From the NCBI GenBank assembly GCA_017883135.1, contig JADGOE010000031.1, positions 1 to 34,545 of the forward strand: DNA of 34,545 nucleotides. The letters run 5' to 3'. A program made the position numbers and the translations under genes. Under the pieces are notes generated by a model. The model was not told where the DNA came from, ran no database searches, and was given only the letters and a program-made list of their open reading frames with translations. Position 1 is the first letter of the stretch. Each line of letters begins with the position of its first letter. Below, in pieces: positions 23,333-30,647 of the stretch. The DNA comes from Acidimicrobiales bacterium. Its GTDB lineage: Bacteria; Actinomycetota; Acidimicrobiia; Acidimicrobiales; RAAP-2.

Positions 23333-24937
23333 GTGGCGCTGACGGCAACGGCCGGACCCGAGCTCGACCTGGTAGAGCCGATCACCTCGCCGGTGCCGGC
23401 CCGGTCGCGTCAGCCGGTCGTCCTGTGGATCGTGGCCATCGCGGTCGCCGCCCTGCTCGCCCTGCCCCTGGTCTACGTGGTGGTCCAGGCCACCCAGACC
23501 GGTTGGTCGGAGATGGTGCATCTGGTGTTCCGTCGCTTCACCCTCGGCCTGCTGTGGAACACGGTCCGCCTGTCTGCCGCGGTGACCGTGGCCTGTGCGG
23601 TGATCGGGACCGCCACCGCCTGGCTGGTGGAGCAGACCGATCTGCCCGGACGGCGGTTCTGGGCGGTGGCGGTGGTCCTGCCGGTGGCCATCCCCGACTT
23701 CGTCATCGGCTTCGGTTGGGTGTCGGTCGCCCCCGCGGTGCACGGCTTCCTCGGGGCCTGGCTGGTGATGACCCTTGCCCTCTACCCCCTGGTGTACCTG
23801 CCGGTGGCCGCGTCGTTCCGGGGGAGCGACCCCGGTCAACAGGAGGTGGCCCGCTCCCTCGGCCTCTCGCGACCAGCCACCTTCGCCCGGGTGACCTTGG
23901 CCCAGGCCCGACCGGCGCTGCTCGGCGGGTGCGTCCTGGTATCGCTGGCCCTGCTGGCCGAGTACGGCGCATTCGAGATCCTCCGGTACCAGACGCTGAC
24001 CACGGAGATCTTCTTCGAGTCCCAGCGCAGCTACAACATCCCGGTGGCGTCGTCGCTCTCGCTCATCCTGGTCGTGGTCAGCTTCGCAGTGCTCGGCGGG
24101 GAGGCCATGGTCCGTGGCCGGGGCCGGATCACCCGCACCACCCGTGCGATCAGAGGCCGGCGCGTCCACGCGTTGGGGCGGGCAACCCTCCCGGCACTCG
24201 CCGGACTGGTGACACTGGTCGGCCTCGCCCTCGGAGTGCCGGTCGGCGTGGTCGTCTACTGGCTGGCCAGCGGAGGGAGCACCACCCTCCCCTCATCCAC
24301 CTCGCTGACAGGGGCCGCCCTGACCACGGCGGGGTACGCCGCAGCCGCCGGTCTGCTGGCCACGCTGCTCGCCCTGCCGGTGGCGCTATTGGCGGTGCGC
24401 CATCCGCGCCGGTCGACCGCCACGCTCGAACGGGGCACCTTCGTCGTCCAGGCGGTCCCCGGGTTGATCATCGCCCTGGCCCTGGTCTTCTTCTCCATCC
24501 GGGTACTGCGTCCGCTGTACCTGAGCACCCCGCTGCTGATCATCGGGTACGGCATCATGTTCTTCCCACTGGCCCTGGTTGCGGTACGCACCTCGGTTGC
24601 CCAGGCACCGCTGGCCCTCGAGGACGTGGCCCGCTCGTTGGGTCGCCGGCGCTTGGCGGTGTGGTGGCGGGTGGTGCTCCCCCTGGTCGGACCCGGTCTT
24701 GCCGCGGCATTCTGCCTGGTCTTCCTCTCGACCGTCACCGAGCTCACCCTCACGCTGGTGCTGGTACCGACCGGCGTCCAGACGCTGGCCACCCAGTTCT
24801 GGGCCTACACGGGCAACCTCTCCTACGCGGCTGCGGCCCCCTACGCCGGGTTGATGATCGCCATCGCCGTCGTGCCCAGCTATGTCCTCGGGCGATGGTT
24901 CGACCGGCTCCCCTCGCGAACGGGGCACTCGGCGTGA
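23333..24937 (+). CDS. fbpB: Ferric iron ABC transporter, permease
   Basis: A 534-aa fused permease with about 12 membrane helices in two homologous halves, as in FbpB/AfuB. Each half has an EAA coupling loop: QQEVARSLGLSRPATFARVTL in the first and ALEDVARSLGRRRLAVWWRVVLP in the second. The GTG at 23333 has no good ribosome-binding site; a 7-codon frame (ATG 23319, MTGPSWR, TGA at 23340) runs across this start and may bring ribosomes to it. The gene starts 71 bp after the lipoprotein gene and its stop overlaps the ATPase start by 4 nt (GTGA). Confidence 0.93.
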   Translation: MALTATAGPELDLVEPITSPVPARSRQPVVLWIVAIAVAALLALPLVYVVVQATQTGWSEMVHLVFRRFTLGLLWNTVRLSAAVTVACAVIGTATAWLVEQTDLPGRRFWAVAVVLPVAIPDFVIGFGWVSVAPAVHGFLGAWLVMTLALYPLVYLPVAASFRGSDPGQQEVARSLGLSRPATFARVTLAQARPALLGGCVLVSLALLAEYGAFEILRYQTLTTEIFFESQRSYNIPVASSLSLILVVVSFAVLGGEAMVRGRGRITRTTRAIRGRRVHALGRATLPALAGLVTLVGLALGVPVGVVVYWLASGGSTTLPSSTSLTGAALTTAGYAAAAGLLATLLALPVALLAVRHPRRSTATLERGTFVVQAVPGLIIALALVFFSIRVLRPLYLSTPLLIIGYGIMFFPLALVAVRTSVAQAPLALEDVARSLGRRRLAVWWRVVLPLVGPGLAAAFCLVFLSTVTELTLTLVLVPTGVQTLATQFWAYTGNLSYAAAAPYAGLMIAIAVVPSYVLGRWFDRLPSRTGHSA

Positions 24938-26034
24938 CCGGCCTGCGCATCACCGACCTGCACAAGTCGTTCGGCGATCAGGCGGTGCTCTCCGGGGTCG
25001 ATCTCGAGGTGCCCGAGGGGTCGCTCACCGCCGTGTTGGGCCCGTCGGGAAGCGGCAAGACCACGCTGCTCCGGATAGTGGCCGGGTTCGAGCGAGCCGA
25101 CCGGGGCAACGTGGAGCTGGGCGGGCGCGTCCTCGAGAACGCCGACCGATCCCTTCCTCCCGAGCAGCGGGGCATCGGGTACGTCCCCCAGGAAGGGTCC
25201 CTCTTCCCTCACCTCACCGTGGCCGCCAACGTCGCGTTCGGGGTACGGCGGTCCACGCTCCGCGCAGAGCGGCGACGGTTCGCTCTCCGCGCAGAGAGAG
25301 GCGGCGCTGGCTCCCACGCCGGCCAATTGCTGGAGATGGTCGGCCTCACCGGGTTGGGCGGCCGGTACCCCCACCAGTTGTCCGGGGGGCAGCAGCAACG
25401 GGTGGCCCTGGCCCGGGCCCTGGCCATCCGCCCGGCCCTGGTGCTGCTCGACGAACCGTTCTCCTCCCTCGACGCCGGGCTGCGGGCCAGTGTCCGATCC
25501 GATGTCCAGGATGTCCTGCGGGCCGGCGGGATCACTGCGGTACTCGTCACCCACGATCAGGACGAAGCCCTTTCGGTCGCCGACCAGGTGGCCGTCATCA
25601 GGGACGGGGCGATCGGGCAGCACGGTACGCCCCAGGAGCTCTACGACCACCCGGTGGATCCGGCCATGGCCCGCTTCCTCGGCGACGCCAATCTGATCGC
25701 CGCCACCGTGGACGGCGATCGGGTGACCACCCCGTTCGGTCCGATGGGCTTGCGGGCCGATGCCCGATCGCGGTCGTGCTCCGGGCACGCGGTGGCACTG
25801 GTCCGACCCGAGCAGCTGGCGCTCTCCACCACCATCGGGGGTGCAGGCATGGCGGCCACCGTGGTCCGTACCGAGTTCCACGGCCACGACACCGTGATCA
25901 CCGTCGATCCCCACTCACCCGGATCGTTGCCGGTCACCATCCGGGCCGAGGGCGACCTGGTGGTGGCCGACGGGACAGAGGTCGAGGTCACCGCCGAGGG
26001 CTCGGTCGTGGCCTGGCCGGCGACCCCGGAGTGA
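24934..26034 (+). CDS. fbpC: Ferric iron ABC transporter, ATPase
   Basis: A 366-aa ATPase of the FbpC/PotA class. Walker A GPSGSGKTT is at 36-44, the Q-loop region at YVPQEGSLFPHLTV, signature LSGGQQQR from 149, Walker B LVLLDEP ending at Asp173-Glu174, and the H-loop VLVTHDQDEA. A C-terminal TOBE-type regulatory domain begins near VALVRPEQLAL. The GTG at 24934 is fixed by the GTGA overlap with the permease. Between the Q-loop and signature it carries an inserted Arg-rich nine-residue tandem (LRAERRRFA, LRAERGGAG) not normal for the family. Confidence 0.94.
   Translation: MTGLRITDLHKSFGDQAVLSGVDLEVPEGSLTAVLGPSGSGKTTLLRIVAGFERADRGNVELGGRVLENADRSLPPEQRGIGYVPQEGSLFPHLTVAANVAFGVRRSTLRAERRRFALRAERGGAGSHAGQLLEMVGLTGLGGRYPHQLSGGQQQRVALARALAIRPALVLLDEPFSSLDAGLRASVRSDVQDVLRAGGITAVLVTHDQDEALSVADQVAVIRDGAIGQHGTPQELYDHPVDPAMARFLGDANLIAATVDGDRVTTPFGPMGLRADARSRSCSGHAVALVRPEQLALSTTIGGAGMAATVVRTEFHGHDTVITVDPHSPGSLPVTIRAEGDLVVADGTEVEVTAEGSVVAWPATPE
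25258..25296. repeat. 27-bp direct repeat inside the ATPase gene
   Basis: CTCCGCGCAGAG occurs at 25258-25269 and 25285-25296, a 27-bp period that gives two LRAER units in frame. It looks like a small tandem duplication in the helical subdomain. Confidence 0.75.
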
Positions 26035-26082
26035 GCCCCGCTACCTCGGGCTCAGCCCTGCGACCTCGGGATCGACCTTCGC

Positions 26083-26634
26083 TCAGCCCACCTTGTGGAG
26101 CGTGTTGTGATCGGTGTGGGGGAAGAGATCGTCGAACTCCTTCATCTTGAGCATCGTCGTCTCGCGATAGGACCAGGTGTCCTCGGCCACGGTGATGGTC
26201 ACTTCGTACCTCAGCGAGCTGGCATGGGTGGTCAGGTACCGGCCCTCCCCGATGGGGTACTGGTCGTCACCGAGCGATGCCTTCAGCGTGAACTCGACGG
26301 CGTCCGCGGTGGCGGTGCCGCCAGCGAGCACGGTGATGCCCCGGGGGACCACGAAGCCCCGGAGGACCTCGCCGGTGGCCGCATCCCAGAGCCAGTAGCC
26401 CACCTCGGTGTGGAAGGGGTTCTCCTCGCTCCCGCGCCACATCGCCGTCTTGTAGTCGAGGCCGTAGAGGTGCTGGCTTCCGTTGTCCACCGGCCCGAAC
26501 GGCTTCATCGAGACCTTCTCGCGATACGGGGTGCCCAGCACCTTTCCCTCGCCGTGCGAGTACGCCGTGTCCAGTCCGCCTTCGGCTTCCCACTCACCGA
26601 TCAACGCCCCCAGGGGGCCCCATTCATTGCCCAT
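26083..26634 (-). CDS. Nitrobindin-like heme-binding beta-barrel protein
   Basis: About 183 aa, similar to the DUF1794/FABP-like nitrobindin family. Conserved segments are GPLGALIGEWEAEGGLD, YREKVSMKPFGPVDNG, LYGLDYKTAMWRG, and FHTEVGYWLWDAATGEVLRGFVVPRG; family members bind ferric heme in a ten-stranded barrel and may handle nitric oxide or peroxynitrite. I place the start at the ATG 26634 because family members begin close to the GPLGAL segment; the ATG at 26670 would add 12 residues (MVHDVVRGWDKN). A possible -10 (TAGTCT) near 26675 favours the shorter form. It is convergent with the iron ATPase gene. Confidence 0.8.
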   Translation of the reverse strand: MGNEWGPLGALIGEWEAEGGLDTAYSHGEGKVLGTPYREKVSMKPFGPVDNGSQHLYGLDYKTAMWRGSEENPFHTEVGYWLWDAATGEVLRGFVVPRGITVLAGGTATADAVEFTLKASLGDDQYPIGEGRYLTTHASSLRYEVTITVAEDTWSYRETTMLKMKEFDDLFPHTDHNTLHKVG

Positions 26635-26676
26635 GTTCTTATCCCATCCTCTGACGACGTCGTGAACCATCAGACT

Positions 26677-26916
26677 ATGCCGACTCGGCCAGGTCGTGTC
26701 CCATGCCGGCACGCGGGCATCGGTGGGCCGAGCCCCACCGATGCTTCGGCGCAGCTGGTCACCGGTGCCCAGTACGAGGCGATCCAGCAGAAGGCCCGAG
26801 CCAAGTACGGCGGCATGGTCCCGATGTCGAAGGTCCTCAACGCGATCGGTGCCACGGTCAAGGGCAAGCGCAACCCCTACGGCGACCGCGGCGTGGTCAT
26901 CACCCCGGCCGGCTGA
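26677..26916 (+). pseudogene. C-terminal fragment of a PPOX/F420-type protein
   Basis: A 79-codon frame whose second half (GAQYEAIQQKARAKYGGMVP, then a segment ending KGKRNPYGDRGVVITPAG) resembles the C-terminus of actinobacterial PPOX-class F420-dependent proteins. The barrel that should precede it is missing: the upstream DNA is occupied by the nitrobindin gene on the other strand. The first 25 residues look non-conserved. It is most simply a remnant of a truncated gene, though a small standalone protein cannot be excluded. Similarity was judged by eye. Confidence 0.4.
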
Positions 26917-26944
26917 GCCCTCACAGGCCCCGCAGACCCCCGAC

Positions 26945-27850
26945 CTACACGTCGAGCACGACGACCGACGCCAGGGTCACCAGCCGGTCCTCGGCCCCGA
27001 CGTCGTGGATGGCCACCCGGACCACGGCGCGTCCGGCACGGCTTCCCAACACCTGGCACCTGGCCTCTACCGGGCCGACCCTTGCGGGACGGAGGTAGTG
27101 CAACACGGTGTCGGAGGCAGCGACCTTCCTCGTCGGCTCCCGAATGCGTTCGGGTGCCCGAGCCACCCTCGCTCCGGTCACTCCCCCGTTCGCACGGGCC
27201 GGCTCCGCTTGGACCGCCCGGCACGCGGCCACGTCGGCGAGCACGGCCGCGGCCCCACCATGGAGGATGCCCCACGGATTGCGGAGGTGGCCGGCGAGCT
27301 CGAGCCTGGTGACCGGGCCGACCCCGGGCTCGATGCAGAAGAACACCTCGGGGGCCGGTGCGTCCGGGTTCAGCGGGACCATGGGGGTGGTGAAGGGCCG
27401 TTCGAATTCGAGCACCATAGCGCCCGGGTCGAGCACGGCACACGCCACCGTGGCCGCCGCAACCGGCAGATCGCCGTTGCCCTCGTCGACCACATCCAGC
27501 CCGGCGACCACCGAGTTGCGTCCGCGCCGGAGCACCCGGCCGTGCAGTCGGAGCGGACCCCGATGCTTCAGTTGGGAGATCGTGGCCATCATGCTGGTGG
27601 TCACGATCCACTCGGGCTGCACCGCCAGTCCGCAGAGAAAGCCCCCCAGCGAATCGACGCTTGTGAGCAGGCCACCGGTCCGGAGGCCACCTCCGGGTCC
27701 CCGCTGGTGCGCGTCCACCGGCGCGCGTCCCCCGAGCTCGGATGGCGCATCGACGCCGGGCGCAGGTGGGATCTCCCAACGCTCCAGGCGGAAGTACTCA
27801 CTGACGTGGCGGCGGCGATCGACGGTGCGGTCCTGCAGGCCGTCGCTCAA
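26945..27850 (-). CDS. Tandem hotdog-fold thioesterase-like protein (second of pair)
   Basis: About 301 aa with two hotdog domains in one chain. The first (about 60-150) contains RTGGLLTSVDSLGGF and LRLHGRVLRRGRNSVVAGLDV; the second (about 190-300) contains the classical NPWGILHGGAAAVLADVAA helix and TVLHYLRPARVGPVEARCQV. Such proteins act on acyl-CoA as thioesterases or hydratases. The start is taken as TTG 27850 because it overlaps the upstream TGA by 4 nt (TTGA), like other coupled starts here; a GTG at 27801 is out of frame. An unusually long N-terminal tail before the first domain leaves the start uncertain. Confidence 0.8.
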   Translation of the reverse strand: MSDGLQDRTVDRRRHVSEYFRLERWEIPPAPGVDAPSELGGRAPVDAHQRGPGGGLRTGGLLTSVDSLGGFLCGLAVQPEWIVTTSMMATISQLKHRGPLRLHGRVLRRGRNSVVAGLDVVDEGNGDLPVAAATVACAVLDPGAMVLEFERPFTTPMVPLNPDAPAPEVFFCIEPGVGPVTRLELAGHLRNPWGILHGGAAAVLADVAACRAVQAEPARANGGVTGARVARAPERIREPTRKVAASDTVLHYLRPARVGPVEARCQVLGSRAGRAVVRVAIHDVGAEDRLVTLASVVVLDV

Positions 27851-28731
27851 GACACGGCTGCTGCGGGAACGCCCACCGGGGTGGCACCGACGTTGACCAC
27901 TGTGGTCAGGCGGCCGCCGGCGCCTTCGTCCAGCAACTCGACCACGGCGCTCCCGCTCCCCTCGCCACCGGCATCCAGCACGGTCGCCCGCGTCACGATG
28001 GGCCCTACTCGTCCGAGGGCCAGGTACGACACCTGTAGGTCGGTGACCACCATAGAGATGCCGGAGCCCCGTGCCGCCCCCAGCGCCTCTGCGGCGGCCA
28101 CCTCCGCCAGCAGAGCGATCACCCCGCCCTGTACGGCGCCGAACGAGTTGAACACGTACTCGCCGACCGGCAGCGACACCCGACCTCCGGCGGCATCCAC
28201 GACCGACATGGCAACGGCATCGGTGATCGAGGTGTCGAAGCCGTCGCCGTTGAAGGCCCACCGGATCGGGAAGTCGCTGGCCATCTGGATCGAGGACGCC
28301 GGGTTCTTGGTCTTGAGGACGGCAAAGGTCATGGTGGCCCAGGCCACGGGAGTCGGCCCCTCGTGGGCGCCGCCGAGGTCCGATCCGTCTTCGGTGACCT
28401 CGAACACCAGTGCCTCGATCACCAAGGTGGTGCGCCCTCTTCGCAGCACGGTGCCGCGCGCCTCGACCCACGGCCCGACGGCCGGACGGACCACCTGCAG
28501 CGTCAGATCGGCGGTGGCCATCCAGTCGGGCTGCAACACCCGGGCCGCCACCGCACCGCCCACGATGTCCACCAGCGTGGCAAGCACTCCGGCCCGCACG
28601 CCGCCATCGGCGGCGGTGATGTGGGGGGTCACCCTGGTCCGCACCCTTGCTTCGCTGTCCGAGGCGACCTCGGCCACCATGCCCAGGTCACCGAGGAGCT
28701 GCCGTGCGGGCGGAAAGCCGCCGAACGTCAC
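27847..28731 (-). CDS. Tandem hotdog-fold thioesterase-like protein (first of pair)
   Basis: A 294-aa protein with two hotdog domains. The first (about 15-140) includes GGVRAGVLATLVDIVGGAVAARV; the second (about 165-280) includes SFGAVQGGVIALLAEVAAAEAL and LQVSYLALGRVGPIVTRATV. In PaaI-type enzymes the HGG-helix carries the catalytic acid; here Asp in LVDIVGG and Glu in LLAEVAA occupy that place. It probably acts on a CoA thioester. The GTG start at 28731 directly abuts the TGA of the SDR gene with no spacing, and its own stop overlaps the next start. Substrate unknown. Confidence 0.83.
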   Translation of the reverse strand: MTFGGFPPARQLLGDLGMVAEVASDSEARVRTRVTPHITAADGGVRAGVLATLVDIVGGAVAARVLQPDWMATADLTLQVVRPAVGPWVEARGTVLRRGRTTLVIEALVFEVTEDGSDLGGAHEGPTPVAWATMTFAVLKTKNPASSIQMASDFPIRWAFNGDGFDTSITDAVAMSVVDAAGGRVSLPVGEYVFNSFGAVQGGVIALLAEVAAAEALGAARGSGISMVVTDLQVSYLALGRVGPIVTRATVLDAGGEGSGSAVVELLDEGAGGRLTTVVNVGATPVGVPAAAVS

Positions 28732-29490
28732 TCAGCGTTCCTGCTCGGTGGGACGGACCAGCACCTCGTTGACGGCCACGTGGCGAGGACGGGTGACGGT
28801 GAACACGATGGACTCGGCGATGTCCTCCGCCTGCAGCATCTCCATCCGGCCGAACGTGGCACGCATCCCTTCGATGATCTCGGGGCGATTGTGCGTGGCC
28901 AGCTCGGTCATGACCGCGCCGGGCTCGATGATCGACACCCGCACGTGGCGGCGGGTCACCTCTTGGCGGAGCGACTCGGAGAACGCGACCACCCCGAACT
29001 TGGTGGCGTTGTAGACGCCGCTGCCCTGGCGTGCCACCCGACCGGCCACAGAGCTCACGTTGACCACATCGGCCACTCGACGGGGTTCGCCCTCGGTCGA
29101 CCGCAGCAAGTGCGGAAGCGCTGCATGGGTGCAGTAGAGGAGCCCGAGCACGTTGAGCTCGACCATCCTGCGCCACTCATCGACGGGCGCGTCGACGATG
29201 GGGCCGAGCAGCATGACCCCGGCATTGTTGACCAACGTGTCGAGCCGACCGAACTCGGATACCGTGCGCTCCACCATGGCGCGGGCCTGCGCCTCGTCGG
29301 TGACGTCGGTCTCGATGACCAGGGCTCGGGAGCTTCCGATGCGCTCGGCCAGCGCCTCGAGCCGTTGCTTGCGGCGGGCGGCCAGGACGACCGTGGCCCC
29401 TAGGGCGGCCAGGGCCACCGCAGTTGCCTCCCCGATGCCGCTCGACGCTCCGGTGACCAGGGCCACGGTTCCTTCGAGTCGACTCGCCAC
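28732..29490 (-). CDS. Short-chain dehydrogenase, YdfG/clavaldehyde-type
   Basis: A 252-aa classical SDR. T13GASSGIG20 binds the cofactor, NNAG is at 88-91, Ser147 and Y160NATK164 are catalytic, and SIIEPGAVMTEL and VAVNEVLVRPTEQER match the YdfG-like group that reduces hydroxy-aldehydes or serine-type substrates. The GTG at 29490 has TTGGAGGAAC at good distance, so a longer upstream frame is rejected. It is the first gene of a three-gene operon with two tandem-hotdog proteins, implying a role in oxidation or reduction of an acyl-CoA or its product. Confidence 0.93.
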   Translation of the reverse strand: MASRLEGTVALVTGASSGIGEATAVALAALGATVVLAARRKQRLEALAERIGSSRALVIETDVTDEAQARAMVERTVSEFGRLDTLVNNAGVMLLGPIVDAPVDEWRRMVELNVLGLLYCTHAALPHLLRSTEGEPRRVADVVNVSSVAGRVARQGSGVYNATKFGVVAFSESLRQEVTRRHVRVSIIEPGAVMTELATHNRPEIIEGMRATFGRMEMLQAEDIAESIVFTVTRPRHVAVNEVLVRPTEQER

Positions 29491-29691
29491 TGCGTTCCTC
29501 CAATTGGATGGTCGGACCCATCGGGCCGAGACTGCCCGCGCCCTCGATCGGCGACCCACGGGGGGGATGCAATGGGACCCAGTGGGTGCCGACAGGTCGT
29601 GGCCGACCCGCAGTGTAGCGATGTCGTCTAGAGCAGGTTCCGCCGAGGGGCGGGCCTGATAGCGGCGGCGACCGAGGGCGACCCGGTCGCC

Positions 29692-29973
29692 TCAGGCCGC
29701 GGTCTGGCGCTGGGTCTTGCGTTCGGCCTTGCGACGGCCACCCGACCCGTTGCGGCGGCGGCCCCGTTGCCGGACAGAGCTGTTGTAGGGCCGCTGCGTC
29801 GAAGCGGGGCTTTCGTGCACCGCGCACCAGTCGGTGCTGTTGTACCGAGAGAGCCGAACCTGGCACTCAGGCTCGACGCAGACCCGTCCGGTGCCGTAAT
29901 TTTCGGGGGGCGTGCTCCCCGAAAGCCGTTCGGCCAACATCGACCCATCCTCTACCGCCCGACGCTCCACCAT
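29692..29973 (-). CDS. Small Cys3His putative zinc-binding protein
   Basis: A 93-aa basic protein with ligands Cys32, Cys37, Cys50 and His53 in the segment RVCVEPECQVRLSRYNSTDWCAVH. The TRLSxYN-type sequence between paired ligands recurs in small actinobacterial proteins and regulators. The C-terminal third is very rich in Arg, Lys and Gln (RQRGRRRNGSGGRRKAERKT), which suggests nucleic-acid binding. The ATG at 29973 follows AAGGAG at ideal spacing. It is a single gene between the SDR operon and the divergent SRPBCC gene. DNA or RNA binding is inference. Confidence 0.8.
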   Translation of the reverse strand: MVERRAVEDGSMLAERLSGSTPPENYGTGRVCVEPECQVRLSRYNSTDWCAVHESPASTQRPYNSSVRQRGRRRNGSGGRRKAERKTQRQTAA

Positions 29974-30117
29974 GATGCTCCTTCCCTACCTGATGCGTTC
30001 CATCCTTCACTGGAGTTCTTCGGCAAGGGCGGACGGAAACTGTAACCACGGGCGTTCCGACGCCGCTCGCCGGCCAACGCGGTGCACGCAGGTCGAACAG
30101 CTCGAGGTGGGCATTGC

Positions 30118-30123
30118 TAACGT
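30118..30123 (+). promoter_or_regulatory. -10 element of leaderless SRPBCC gene
   Basis: TAACGT lies 6 nt before the GTG at 30130; there is no ribosome-binding site. It supports GTG 30130 over ATG 30139. Confidence 0.45.
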
Positions 30124-30129
30124 CGCACC

Positions 30130-30588
30130 GTGCCAGCCATGGAAGTGACCGAGCGGATCGACGCAGCACCGGAGCGGGTATGGCAGCTCGTCGGGAACCC
30201 CGTCGAGTTGAGCGATCTCACCGCCGAGTGCGTCGCGATGACCTGGGTGGGAGATTCGTCCGGCCCTGCCGTCGGTGCCCGATTCCGCGGACGGAACCGG
30301 TCCGGGTGGCGGCGCTGGTCGACCACCTGCACCATCGTCGGCTACGAGGCGGGCTCGGAGATCGCATGGGACGTGACCTTCGGACCGCTCCGCGTCGCAC
30401 GTTGGGGGTACCGGATCGACCCGGACGGCCCCGCCGGGACCACGATCCGCGAGCAGTTCCAAGATCATCGGGGCTGGGCCCTGCGAGTGAGCGGACCACT
30501 GGTGCGAGGAACCCGCGACACCGATGGCCACAACCGCACCAACATGGCGGCCACCCTGGCTCGCATCAAAGCGCGGGCCGAGGCCTGA
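30130..30588 (+). CDS. SRPBCC (START/Bet v1-like) family protein
   Basis: A 152-aa lipid- or ligand-binding barrel protein. The opening VTERIDAAPERVWQLVGNPVELSDLT is diagnostic for the polyketide-cyclase/dehydrase branch of the SRPBCC superfamily, and TIREQFQDHRG followed by a long C-terminal helix fits the fold. Functions in the family range from lipid transfer to cyclases, so none is assigned. The leaderless GTG start adds three residues before MEVTERI. It precedes the alpha-glucosidase by 59 bp on the same strand but has no obvious functional link to it. Confidence 0.85.
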   Translation: MPAMEVTERIDAAPERVWQLVGNPVELSDLTAECVAMTWVGDSSGPAVGARFRGRNRSGWRRWSTTCTIVGYEAGSEIAWDVTFGPLRVARWGYRIDPDGPAGTTIREQFQDHRGWALRVSGPLVRGTRDTDGHNRTNMAATLARIKARAEA

Positions 30589-30647
30589 TCCGACATGCCC
30601 GCCGACGATCGACCCCCGAGGAGCACTACGCGCCGTCATAGGAACCG

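Noticed and set aside
26033-26053. GAGCCC...GGGCTC hairpin after the iron ATPase gene
   Set aside because: Short stem with a bulge and no U-tract; could be a weak terminator but not enough to call.
27799-27801. GTG as start of the second tandem-hotdog gene
   Set aside because: It is out of frame with the hotdog domains; the in-frame candidate is TTG at 27850.
26696-29014. A 772-codon open frame on the plus strand
   Set aside because: Antisense to the hotdog-SDR operon; Ser/Arg/Thr-rich with no motif.
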